Source: Tiliqua scincoides (lineage: Eukaryota; Chordata; Lepidosauria; Squamata; Scincidae). From it: a stretch of 64,000 nucleotides of DNA. Position 1 is the first letter of the stretch, and each line of letters begins with the position of its first letter. Under the pieces are notes generated by a model. That model saw only the letters and a list, made by a program, of their open reading frames with translations, had not been told where the DNA came from and searched no databases. This document shows, one piece after another, positions 54,139 to 64,000 of this stretch. A program made the position numbers and the translations under genes. The stretch spans positions 38,364,388 to 38,428,387 of the forward strand of contig NC_089823.1 in NCBI RefSeq assembly GCF_035046505.1, read 5' to 3'.

Positions 54139-54650
54139 AGAGCCCAATCCTGTGCTTGGCGGCATGGCTTTGTGCCACTGAGCACTGTCGCAAAGGCACA
54201 TTTGCGAGCCTCTCCACTGGGCTCCTGCCCGTGCTAGCCCAGCGCTGAATGGTGCTGGGCTAGCGTGGGGCGGTCGCCCAGCTTCCGCAGCTCGGTGGTC
54301 TCATGGACCGCCGAGCGATGGCAAGGTAAGTGGGGGTGAGGAGGAGACATTCCGGGGAGGGGGGAGGCCGGCAGGGGGGAGGTGTGATGTAGGGAGGGGG
54401 CGGGCTGGAGGCGTGCTGGGGAAGGAGGGAGGCGGGTCCACGGAGCTCTGCTCGTGGACGGGTTCGCGCCCTACACGAGCGCCTTTACTTCACCGTTGAC
54501 CTTTTGGTCTGCACTAAAGTGAGTACCCCCATTGCACATCCCCTTCTCCAGAGGCGCCTCCCGCGGTAGCCCAGGGTGCACAGGATTCAGCAGTAGCCGT
54601 TCTCTGTGCCGCCGAGCCTGGGCACCCTGGGCAGTTTAGGACTGGACTAT
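54139..54650 (-). repeat. GC-rich MITE with AGAGCCCAATCCTG terminus, copy B
   Basis: Starts AGAGCCCAATCCTGTGC, with a CpG-rich core containing CGCCCTACACGAGCGCC (54,466-54,482), the reverse complement of the block in copy A at 3.85 kb. A hairpin GCTAGCCCAGC / GCTGGGCTAGC lies at 54,233-54,264. It mimics a CpG island but has no transcript evidence. Confidence 0.65.
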
Positions 54651-55438
54651 AAGTCGTTGCCAACACAGCTCTCATATGCATGAAGACATGCAAACATGCA
54701 TACTCTCAGGTCCAGGTCTGTCCAGTCCAGAATTAAACTAAATTGGGGAAATTATGGCAAGTCAGACCAGAATGCAGTGAATGGCTGTTTGGGGGCTTTA
54801 TGCTAACAATAGCCACAAGACAAGCACTTTTCAAAAGAATATAGACTTTTATTGAAAATATAGAAAAATGAAAAGAGTAAAACTTATACAATCAGTTGCG
54901 TATAGATTTAGTGATTGCAAGTGAAAGGGTATCTGTAAATAGCTCCATTTGGACAGGCACTTTTTGTTATCAGTGAGAGAGAGAGAGAGAGAGATTTGGG
55001 CTGCCTGCTGGGCTGAATTTAGTCCACCCATTGGGAAAGAGGGGAAGAAGGAGAGAATTTGCAGGAGGTTTAAAACAGGCACTGAGAAATTGATGTTGCC
55101 CAAGAACATCTGAAGAAGGGATGGGAATTTGTTATGAGGATTAGAAGAAGAGAAATGACCTATCCTTTGCTGAATAGACTGGGGCACAATGTTCTTCTCC
55201 AGAGCAAGGCTATGCTGCTTCAGTACCTAGGGAAAAAGGAAAAATGCAATCAAAATGCTGCCCCTTGGTGGCCAGGGAAAGTAACTCCTCTGGAGATAAG
55301 GGGAGGCTCCCCAAGCCAGAAAAATCTCCCAAAAAGGGAAGGAGTGGAAGTTGCTAAAAAAAAAAACTACCAAAATGGACAACATGGACTCAATCAGTAG
55401 GAAAAAAAAATCACTTGTGTGTATTTGGCCCTTTGGAT

Positions 55439-55520
55439 TACAGTCCTAAATGCACTTACTAGAGAGTAAGTGCCAGCAAGTGAAATGCAACTTACTTCTG
55501 AGGAAACATATATAGGATTC
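55439..55520. repeat. ~90-bp MITE
   Basis: ACAGTCCTAAATGCACTTAC to ACTTACTTCTGAGGAAACAT then ATAGGATTCTGCTG. A diverged member of the 2,566 family. Confidence 0.6.
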
Positions 55521-56735
55521 TGCTGCTAATCCTATTGCTTCTCCTTTTTCCAAAGCATTTAATCAAAAGCTTTTGGCAGGTCTATTATTTTAAGTTACAT
55601 ATGTATGAGTTGGGCCTGTCCACACAGCCAAAGGCATATGTGTTTAACAGCTAATGAGAAGTAAAATAGTAATAGCATTATTTTTATTTACAGTGTACAA
55701 TTTATTTACCCTAACCAGACAAGGCACCAAGGGAGATAATTAACATGGAAAGGCAGGTAACAAAAGAGATCAGAAAGTTCTGCACTGGAGACAAAAGGAA
55801 ATGCTTTCCTACTGTTTTTTAATTGAATACATGCACACAGGCATCAGTTTGTTAGAGCCAATTTGAGTTGGAAGACATACAAGGAATTCAAGGTGACTAA
55901 TGCCGGCATTCCATAAACTGCCCTTACACTTTAGGAGCCTAAATTTTTGAGTACTGATCTGGAAGCAGATCTGAAAGAGATAAGGTCTTCTACAGACTGG
56001 AAGGTTTGCTGTTTTGGAAAGTTACTCTAATATTTGACAAGCTATTGTCAATTTGGTGAACTGCCTTAGATGGTTTTATGAGGAGGTTGCATATATGTCA
56101 GGGGTATCATGATTAGAAATAGGAGTCCCAGCTCTCTGCAGGGTTGCCCTGGGTGATGAGTCACCAGGCTGCGTTGGAGAACACCTTTTAGGTTCTGGGC
56201 TGGATCCATCCACCCAGCTGGACACTGGGCCTTCCGAAGGAGGAAGCCCCACAAAGCCCTCCTCTTTAGGTTAGAATTCTGCCTGGGAAACACTTGCCTC
56301 CTGGGTCTGGCTCCTCTCTGACAACCAGGTTGTGATTTTCAAAAATGAATTTTCTATATCTTATTTATACAGAGGGGATACAAAGGAAACAGAGTAAGAC
56401 AAACTGCTGCCAGATAAAAGAGAATTTGTGACAGGCGATAGGCCCTGAATATATTTAACGCAACAAAAAAACTGTGTTGTTTTATATATACGTATGTTAT
56501 TGTGTTTTGTGACAGGATTTTACTTTCTAGCATTCGGAATGGATTCCCAAGAGTCAACACCTTCCTGATTCTGAAGGAACTTTTCACCATAAAGAGGCTT
56601 TATGGTTTCCAAGGGTTTTGGACTTTAAAAGACGAGATTATTACCACTAATAAAGAATTTATCTAGAGTGCATGGTGTTTGGTGTTAGCTAAGCTGTCAT
56701 ATATCCGAGAATGCTGGCTGTTTAGGAACCTATGT
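55521..56735. other. no gene seen
   Basis: Unique sequence. A 75-aa minus frame at 56,066-56,293 has no domain. Confidence 0.45.
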
Positions 56736-56740
56736 GATTT

Positions 56741-57312
56741 ACAGCACAATCATATATTGTGCTGGAGGCCAGGAGGTCTGTGCTGTATCCAGTGCAAGAT
56801 TGGGACCTGAAGTGGCTCAGCTGGAGGCAAAGGGAAACTCTTCCCCTTACCCCTGGGTAAGTCACCACAGCCCCAATGTGTCTCCTTAGACTTGCACCGC
56901 CTCAGGCGAAGGCATAAGTCCAAGGAAAACGAAGCAGCTTGCAGCTGCTCCACACTGCTTGGGGAACAGGGTTGGTATCTGACATAACAACCGAGTCCGA
57001 GCCCCGCCTCCCGCTCCCTGCCTGCCCACCCTGGGACCACCCTCCCCCCACCCACGCCCCGCCCCAGAATGCCTCCCTTTTGCCCCTCCCCACCCTCCCC
57101 AGACCCTTGCATTGACCGAGCTCAGCCAACGCAACCCCGAGCAATGCCCCAGTCGGCACAGAGACTGGATCCAACCTCCACAGACCAGCGTGCATCTCTG
57201 TGCCAGCCCAGCCAATTTTCAAGATGGTGCAAATGTGCTTTTCAGCACATTTGTGACCCTCCTGGGCCAGCACAAGGGACTTGCACTGGCCCAAGGCGCA
57301 GTCATGATTGCG
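56741..57312. repeat. GC-rich MITE-like element
   Basis: Starts with a self-complementary end (CAGCACAAT / ATTGTGCTG, 56,742-56,764) and ends GCGCAGTCATGATTGCGC. The core is C-rich (CCACCCTCCCC runs) and contains AAATGTGCTTTTCAGCACAT, as in the related elements at 36.4 and 54.1 kb. Open frames up to 177 codons on the minus strand are composition artefacts. Confidence 0.5.
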
Positions 57313-57548
57313 CATTAGAGTCCAGCTTCTATGAGGGAAGAGATAGTTGTCATTTTGACTGGAATGAAAACCTGAAACAGGAGCACAAGAAACAGATCCC
57401 AGGACTGGAAGCCCAGCTGCAAGAAAGAGGAACATTAAGGGAGGACTGCTGAAGAATGAGGCTTAATATAAAGGCAGAAGAGGCAGGAAATTGAGGTAAG
57501 GGGCTAATTAAAAAAGTTGTTCTGAAGAAACTTTGCTGCACTTATAAC

Positions 57549-58190
57549 CAGGGCCTCTGAGAGGAATTTTATCAGGGGGTACAAAGTTTCTTTTGAGCCA
57601 CTTTGCAAAGGGGGAGGGGTGAAACAGAGTGGAGAAGGGTGGTGACAGTCTTTGGAGCCAGGTCTACCCACCAGTGTGGCATCAGCAGCTAGATACAGTC
57701 ATGCAGAAATTCAAACACACTCCTAAGTCTCTCTAAAATCTTTTAAATATAGAAAATCATTGTGGTGAATTAGCATCATCACATTTAGGTTGAGAATGGA
57801 AAGTGTCCTGTGCAGACCAAAACTTGCTTCTGTGGCAGCTGTGCGTCTTGCAGCTGTGTCCCTATTCATGGCATGTCCCTAGTGCTCCTATACATGGCAA
57901 GCAGATCCACAAGCCAAAGAGCTACTGTATCAGGCCAGTTTTCTCCTAAATTTGACACTGTGTTAAGGAGTGTCATGTATGCATTCCTCTGCTCAGTGTA
58001 TATGGCTTGACAAAAGAAGCTGCAACTCCATGCTTGTGGTCAGTATCCCATGCAGGCAACAAGTCTGAGTAGATAGGAAAACGTCTGATCACAGGAAATT
58101 TCTGGGCCCCCTCCTTTGGCTCCTGGGCCTCCTTTTGGACCCTGGGCCCAGGTAAAAATTACCTCCTTTACCTCCCTCTCCTAGGCCCTG
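57549..58190. mobile_element. hAT non-autonomous element, CAGGGYCT family, copy 2
   Basis: Flanks CTTATAAC (57,541-57,548) and CTTAGAAC (58,191-58,198) match at 7 of 8. Shares with the 26.6-kb copy the GAGAGGAATTTTATC start, GACACTGTGTTAAGGAGT and the GGGCCCCCTCCTTTGGCTCC end. It carries about 200 bp of extra interior (57,615-57,860). Confidence 0.85.
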
Positions 58191-58351
58191 CTTAGAACCA
58201 GCTGGACTGTATACTATTGGAAGTGAAAGAGGAGTGCTACATTGCTGAAAAAAATCAATGGGCTGATAAACCACACCCTAGGAAACAAAGGGGTAGAGAA
58301 ACAGAGCTAAAGAAGCCTAAGAAAAATCAAGACTGGGTCCACACTTATAGC

Positions 58352-58400
58352 ACAATGCACTGTGTTAAATGGGGTTTATTCCCAGGTAGATGAACATAGG
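58352..58400. repeat. ~90-bp MITE fragment
   Basis: CACAATGCACTGTGTTAAAT, GGGGTTTATTCCCAGGTA and CATAGGGTTGTG resemble the minus orientation of the 2,566 family. Confidence 0.4.
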
Positions 58401-58534
58401 GTTGTGGTCTCTGGGTCTAGGGACAAGAACAGTTGCATACCATTAGGAAAGAATAAGTGGAGGAAGGGTGCTTTAGCTGGATCAGGACTTTGGGCCAGGG
58501 AATGTGGCCTGTGAGGTCCAGAGTCTAGAACAGC

Positions 58535-58577
58535 CATTTGCGGTCCCTTTGGGGAGAAAGGCGGGATAAAAATAAAG

Positions 58578-58657
<80 letters not shown>
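58535..58657 (+). mobile_element. L2 LINE 3' end with expanded (TTA)n tail
   Basis: GGTCCCTTTGGGGAGAAAGG, CGGGATAAAAATAAAG, then about 26 TTA units (58,578-58,657). The tail has grown into a long microsatellite. It produces artificial poly-Asn, poly-Ile and poly-Tyr frames on both strands. Confidence 0.85.
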
Positions 58658-58660
58658 CAT

Positions 58661-58840
58661 CAACCACTGTGTCGTCCCCAGGTCTGCCGCGGGAATTTGG
58701 GTCATTTATCAATAGAGGGGATGTTAGCCCCCATTGACAGCACAGTGTGCCTTATTAATTGTCAAAAAGCTGATGGTGTGCCTTGACCATTTTAGTGCCT
58801 TGCCAGTGTGCCATGAGATGAAAAAGGTTGAAAATCACTG
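58661..58840 (-). mobile_element. hAT fragment, GATTTTCAA family
   Basis: GTCATTTATCAATAG, CCATTGACAGCACAGTGTGC, TTTAGTGCCTTGCCAGTG and GGTTGAAAATCACTG, the reverse complement of the 10,470 element. Its other end is missing, probably where the L2 tail abuts. Confidence 0.8.
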
Positions 58841-59904
58841 GTTCTTGGGAGGATGGTTTCTTTTTACATTATGCACTGGCAAGCAACGAGGCTCTCTAAA
58901 CAGTGCTTAATGTGGGGGAGTCTATTTCCACATATGTATTTGAACTAAGCATCCCGTGATTTGATGGAGGGCTTCCAGGCGGTATTAATATTTAATCCTT
59001 TTGCATTGCTTTGTATGCAAATATATTGTTGCTCAATAATCTCTAGCCTTCTTATATATATTTTTGTGGAGGATTGCCTCTAAGGTTTATCTTTGATGGG
59101 AATCCCTTGAGTTTACCCTGGAAGAGAGCAACCCTCCTCAGGTAGATTGCACAGGCACTACAAATGTGTGACGCGTATACCCCCCTGCTACACACAGACG
59201 CACGCACACATTCTTTACCTATAGCTGTAAGAAATGGGAAATTGTCCCTCATTACTTCTGCTTGGCACAAAGTCGAGCCAAGAGAAATGAGTGCTAATAA
59301 TTAGCATTCATTCATACCTTTGGGGCCTTGGCATAAAACGACAAGACACCTTGAATTAGTCTCTGTTTTCAGTGGGGAGCCTGCGTGAAATGAACCACCG
59401 GGCTGGTGTGCACAACTGGGGCCCCCTGTTGCTAAGCAGGCAGGGTTCTTTCTCTCTGTGACAGTCAGAGGATCTCTGGGGTCCCCATCTGAATTCTGAG
59501 GCATAATGAGTCATAATACCCTCCCAATGGCTTCATAGCCTTCTGTTTGGGATGAACAATTATAAATATTGGAAAGCTTTTCATTTCATTTTAATTGCTT
59601 TGCTATGATAGGGGGGGACAGAACAGGCAAAAAAGAAAAGGGGGAGCTGATTAAAAAAAGTCTACACTGATTTAAATGGAAAATATTTTTTTAAGCCACC
59701 TCTAGGTACAAAAATCAAAACAGTAACTCACCAGACTACACAAAGGCTGACATTTATTCTCATGGCTTCCTCTTTGCTAAGGAGCGCTGTAGGAGAATTT
59801 AAACTTTAATGTGTTTTTGTGTTGCTCTTGCTGAAAATGTGGACATGCTCTGTGCTTTATTTATTTATTTGTTCATTTATTGTTTAACTAGATTATAAAC
59901 AGTC

Positions 59905-59942
<38 letters not shown>

Positions 59943-60578
59943 TGGGGGGGAGGGGTTGCCTTTAGTTGGCTGCAGAGATGATTTCCATACCAGGCACTCA
60001 CCTGCTCAAAGAACATTTGCCTCCATTTCTGCTCTGATGAAAGTACCATAAAGGTTCCCCCAGAATAGCACTACCCTAATTTTCCGATCTTATATGTAAT
60101 TTATATGAAAGTTCTCCAAAGGAAAGCTATTCCCTTTTTGCCTTTTTAAAGAGAGTAGAGCTGATGCAATCCTCGTTAATTCCGAACATTCAGTTCTATA
60201 CTGTGGCATAAATTAGTATCTATTTAGAATATATAAACACAGTCAGTGCATAAACTCTCCGGATCTCCCCAGGAATTATGTTCATCTACATAAAATACAA
60301 GATCACAGCTTGCATATCCCATTACCGCAGCTTTATGATTTCTTAGGGTGTGTGGCTGGTGCTCAACTCTTTCCTACCAGCCTAGCTCATTCACCATTGC
60401 TGAGTCCACATGGATCATTCCCAGCGTGGCACTCCCAAGAAATAAAATCGCTTGGGGAGTTTCACAGAATTGGTCAGGACAAAGATAACTGGAGGAGGAA
60501 AGCATAAGGAGAAGTGAGACAGGAGGAGGAATTGGAAATAAAGATGCCCCAGCTCTGGCAACTGTCAAGTTAATAGAG
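58841..60578. other. repeat-poor island with a (TG)n tract at 59,907-59,939
   Basis: No transposon words and no coding frame. High-complexity sequence at 58,900-59,680 with TAATTAGCATT and TGCAAAT-like words could be conserved non-coding DNA (inference). Confidence 0.3.
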
Positions 60579-60912
60579 CAGTGGGTCGGGATCCACTAGG
60601 TGGGTTGCGAGCCAATTCAGGTGGGTCCACATTCATTTCAATATGGTATTTTTAATATATTAGACTTGATGTGGTTGGTGACTGCATGGTAGGTACTGCA
60701 TTTGGGGAAATGTTACAGACCTGTACTTTTAACAAGCTACTAAGTATATTCTTTTAACAATGTTAGTAAATGGGACTTACTCCTGATAAGTGTGGGTAGG
60801 ATTGCAGCCTAGAATTAAGAATTTTCCTGCTTAATGACGTCACTTCCGGTGCATCTTGACAGATTCTCATTCTAAGAAGTGGGTCCCGGTGCTAAATGTG
60901 TGAGAACTACTG
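60579..60912. mobile_element. hAT non-autonomous element with nested MITE piece
   Basis: Starts CAGTGGGTCGGGATCC, ends GAGAACTACTG. Flanks TAATAGAG (60,571-60,578) and TAACAGAG (60,913-60,920) match at 7 of 8. Positions 60,768-60,815 are a 90-bp MITE fragment (GGACTTACTCCTGATAAGTG, GGATTGCAGCC). Confidence 0.85.
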
Positions 60913-60920
60913 TAACAGAG

Positions 60921-61408
60921 CATTAGGAAGGCATGAGAAGATGACAGCAGACTGCCAATTGATAAAGAGGGCCAGATGAGATGTGGTCACTGGGAACTAA
61001 CAGTGGGAAAACCTGCAATGAAACTCTTAGTCAGAAAACAGGCTTCCAGTGAGTAAATCAGCCCATCCTTGCATGGGAATTATGAACAAGAAGATAATAA
61101 TGCTATTTCCACAATTTCTTCTGTGGACAAGACCCTGATAGGGTCCTCTCCCTGGCGTAAATGGATAGTGTTGGTTTCCTGCCAAGGTAGTCCCAGTTCC
61201 TGTTGGGAAAGGGTGTGACACCTGGGCCCTGAGAGCGTCTGCTGCAGCTTTCCCATTTTCCTCTGCCTCAGATGGGTTTTGGTGAAGACATTCGCCTCAT
61301 AATGTATCCTGGGAACATCAAGTATGTCTGTAGAACACAAATAGTAGAACAGCTTCCAGTGGTGACAATGCTTATTCATGTCCTTCACCAGGATACATTG
61401 CAGCCTAA
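60921..61408. other. no gene seen
   Basis: Unique sequence. Confidence 0.45.
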
Positions 61409-61609
61409 GGGCCCAATTCTATCCAATTTACCTGTGCTGGTGCAGCTGTGCTAATGGGCATGTGCTGCACCCTGTGGTTGGGAGGCAGTCACAGAGGCCT
61501 ACTCAAGATATGGGTAGGTCCTTACCTACCTACCAAGGTATTTGTTCCCTTACCTTGGGGCTGCATTATAGCTGCACTGGTGCAGGAAAATTGGATGGGA
61601 TTGGGCCCT
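61409..61609. repeat. palindromic MITE with GGGCCCAAT termini
   Basis: GGGCCCAATTCTATCC and GGATGGGATTGGGCCC ends, with CTAA on both outer sides. The middle has CTTACCTACCTACC and TTTGTTCCCTTACCTTGGGG. Confidence 0.75.
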
Positions 61610-61726
61610 AAGTCCCTTCTTTTAGTGCCACTGTTGGTGCCCAGCTGATGCTCTACCTTGTAAGTTGGCCCAGGGAGAAATTAAAGCTAAGTGAGTTTGC
61701 GCACACACAAAAAGTGGGGTTAGAAT

Positions 61727-61962
61727 ATCTATTTTCAACCACAGCACCATGGCACACTGGTATACTGTGGATAGTCTGCAGGCGTGCCGCGAGACTTTGG
61801 GGAGGGTCATTTGTTAGTAGGGCCACTCGGGGATGCGAGCCCCTGCTGTCAATGGGTGTGCCTTGTCAATTGTCAAGAAACTGAGGGTATGCCTTGACAA
61901 TTTTAGTGCCTAGCTGGTTTATTGTCAGTGAACCATGAGATGACAAGGGTTGAAAATTGCTG
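61727..61962 (-). mobile_element. hAT-like element, GATTTTCAA family
   Basis: ATTTTCAACCACAGCACCAT on the left and GGGTTGAAAATTGCTG on the right, with TGTCAATTGTCAAGAAACTG and TTGACAATTTTAGTGCC inside. Same family as 10,470, opposite orientation, no clear duplication. Confidence 0.8.
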
Positions 61963-62111
61963 GGTTAGAGTCTCATTTAACTCATTTTTGCCCAGCCCAC
62001 AGGTGTACATATTTGGTCCCTGTTGCATATATGCAGCATTGGGCAGAAATGGCTTTTAAACATGAACTTACTGACATGGTTGCTACTGTGCTGGTAAGAG
62101 AACATCTAAAG

Positions 62112-62657
62112 CAGGGGTAGCCAAACTTTCAAGTTTAGGGCTGTCATGTGAGATGACAAGCTGAATTTTCCTCTTCTCTCCCCTGCTGAAATTCCCTCTT
62201 CTACACCAGGGGTGCCCAAACCCCGGCCCTGGGGCCACTTGCGGCCCTCGAGGCCTCTCAATGAGGCCCTCAGGGAGCCCCCAGTCTCCAATGAGCTTCT
62301 GGCCCTCCTGAGATTTGTTGGAGCCTGCACTGGCCTGACACAACTGCTGTCAGCGTGAGGGCGACTGTTTGACCTCTCGCGTGAGCTTTGGGATGAGGGC
62401 TTCCTCCACTGCTTGCTGTTTCACATCTGTGATGCAAGAACTTTATTCATTCATATAAGTTCATCTTTAATGTATTCATTTATGTAAACTTATGTAAATT
62501 TATTCAAATTTTAAATGTAATTAATTATTCCTCCCCCGGCCCCCGACACAGTGTCAGAGAGATGATGTGGTCTTCCTGCCAAAAACTTTGGACACCCCTG
62601 TTCTACATTATCATTAAAGGTCCAGGAGCCCTAAAGTTGAAAGGTTGGCCATCCCTG
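62112..62657. mobile_element. outer hAT-like element interrupted by another hAT
   Basis: Termini CAGGGGTAGCCAAACTTT and AAGGTTGGCCATCCCTG are inverted repeats. The outer flanks do not form a readable 8-bp duplication. Removing the inner element leaves about 155 bp of this short MITE. Confidence 0.75.
62217..62600 (+). mobile_element. hAT non-autonomous element, LINE-free paralogue of 21,987
   Basis: CAGGGGTGCCCAAAC and TTTGGACACCCCTG termini. Flanks TTCTACAC (62,209-62,216) and TTCTACAT (62,601-62,608) match at 7 of 8. It is collinear with the two halves of the 21.99-kb element. Confidence 0.9.
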
Positions 62658-62665
62658 CTTTTGAT

Positions 62666-63666
62666 GCTTTTTACCAGCCTGAGAATGATCACAGGAGCAG
62701 CCACTGTGCAAATAAGCGAGTTTCTAAAAGATAATGGAATGGATATAGCACAATCACCTTTCTGGGTTGTCTACCCAGTGTTACTTAGTTGTTATGTCCA
62801 TATCCTGAACATGGATTTTTTGCAACCGTATAATTCATGTGGTGATGATGTTATCACAGCTCTTTGTCTGAAGCATCGATAAGACAACTGTTCACTGTGA
62901 TTATTTTTCTTCTAAATTTGCTCCAGTTCTTATTATTGTCAAAATCTTGAGGTTCATAGTCACAGCAGGAGACATAAGGAAACAGTCAACAATAGCCAAC
63001 AATCAAACAATCAAAACAATCAAAATTACGTTTTGTGAATGCTGTAATAATGTCTCAGTGCTGGAATGGAGCTAAAAAACAAAGCAGACATTCATTACGG
63101 CCTAGTTCCTCTGGTCACTTTTATAAACGAAGGAGGATTTTATCCCATCAGTTTCACACTGGGGAATATGTCTTACAAATGCACCCCCAGTGTAGTGACA
63201 GATAACGGTTTCCAACCCAGAGAGCCTGATAATTCTCAAGTAGTCTCCTGACAGGGTAAATACCAGCTGTCACTTCATCAAAAGTAAATGTTGGAATATA
63301 ATACATAATGTAGCACAATTATCTCCCAATCTGGTATTGTATGTCCTCATTCCTCTTTGTGGTGAAGTATTGTGTAATCTGAAGCAGCATGATCCTAAGT
63401 TTAACTGGGCTTACTCTCAAGTAAACATTTACGGTTAATTTATAATGTTTTGGGACCTAATTGGATGTTTTAAAGTGTTCTCACAAGGTAGTCAGCAAAG
63501 GCACAGTGTATCAGTGGGTCACCAGACTAACAGAACATCCTTTCTGTGAGGACATTGCAAAAAAACAAAAAAACAAGAATAGCTGAAAGAGATGGAGAAA
63601 AGCAAACAAGAACCAGATAGGTGAATATCCAGACTGAAAATCCAGATTCTGGAGGAGCCTTGAAAC
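62666..63666. other. no gene seen
   Basis: Unique AT-rich sequence, with a short MITE-like word (GTTTAACTGGGCTTACTCTC) at about 63,400. Confidence 0.4.
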
Positions 63667-64000
63667 ATGGAGAGAAAGGCACACATAATTATCAGGTGTC
63701 TGGAGCACCTTCACTTTATGAAAAGAGAGGACAATACTTGGAGTTTTTTAGCTTGGGAAAAAAGATTAAGGAGGGACTACACTGAGGCTTATAAAACTAT
63801 GCAAAATGTGGAAAAAATGAAAAGAGAAAAAAATTTCTCCTTCACAGTACTAGAACCACAAGACATCCAGTGAAATTAACTGGGGAGATTTAGGACAGAC
63901 AAACGGAAGGACTTCTTAAGGATGTGTAACTAACCTGTGAAATTTTCTACCATAGGATGTGGTCAGGGCAATCAGGTGGCTTCCAAAGAAAAAAATTAAT
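63667..64000 (+). mobile_element. old CR1 LINE, continuing past the window end
   Basis: The plus-strand translation EKRLRRDYTEAYKTMQNVEK aligns with EKRRLRGDMIETYKIMQGMD of the intact CR1, followed by LEPQDIQ for the RTRGHPL region and later WQ-rich 3' coding remnants. It is strongly diverged. Confidence 0.8.

Noticed and set aside
56750-57452. Overlapping frames of up to 177 aa on minus and 127 aa on plus
   Set aside because: Composition effect of another GC-rich MITE, with no motif.
58376-58786. Frames with long runs of asparagine, isoleucine or tyrosine
   Set aside because: Translations of the (TTA)n microsatellite, not proteins.
62104-62665. 8-bp target duplication for the outer hAT at 62.1 kb
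   Set aside because: ATCTAAAG and CTTTTGAT do not match as direct repeats.
1-64000. Retroviral, LTR or Polinton remains
   Set aside because: No supported LTR pair, primer site, or capsid, protease or envelope-like frame was seen. The only reverse transcriptases are CR1 and L2 type.

Overview
This window looks like a gene-poor stretch of a vertebrate nuclear genome, most likely a squamate reptile (lizard or snake). I found no convincing host protein-coding gene, no functional RNA gene, no CRISPR array and no prokaryotic feature. The lineage call is an inference from the repeats: 5S rRNA-derived SINEs (37.7, 42.7 and 50.2 kb), a CR1-type LINE ending in an ATAAGAAC octamer tail, L2 LINEs with short tandem tails, tRNA-derived SINEs with L2-like tails, and many short non-autonomous DNA transposons. 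This mix is typical of squamates, but I could not run a search to confirm it.

Layout. 0-13 kb is mostly unique sequence with scattered hAT fossils, a GC-rich MITE at 3.7 kb and a tRNA-derived SINE at 9.3 kb. 13.8-20.6 kb holds a hAT element with internal subrepeats, a tRNA-SINE, a long inverted repeat, two CR1 copies on the minus strand and an L2 end. 21.98-25.64 kb is the main block: a hAT element with a perfect 8-bp target duplication, split by a 3.2-kb CR1 LINE that still has a 782-aa reverse transcriptase frame. 25.7-27 kb has an old CR1 interrupted by one hAT, then a second hAT. 32-35 kb has two large composite hATs, one containing CR1 3' ends. 37-46 kb is dense in repeats and includes a head-to-head LINE-tail/5S-SINE composite (42.5-42.9 kb) and a broken L2 (44.8-46.2 kb). 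46.2-50.2 kb is largely repeat-free apart from GA tracts, a perfect 19-bp hairpin and two small repeats. 50-58.8 kb has further nested elements and GC-rich MITEs. 58.8-60.6 kb is unique sequence. 60.6-62.7 kb has more hATs, two of them nested, and the window ends inside an old CR1.

Nothing here works as an operon or pathway. The value lies in the insertion history: CR1 in hAT, hAT in CR1, hAT in hAT and hAT in MITE, often with readable 8-bp target duplications that give a relative order. The repeat-free islands (35.1-35.5, 46.2-46.7, 49.0-49.9 and 58.9-59.7 kb) are the best places to look for conserved regulatory DNA. I saw no retrovirus, LTR element or Polinton remains that I could support.
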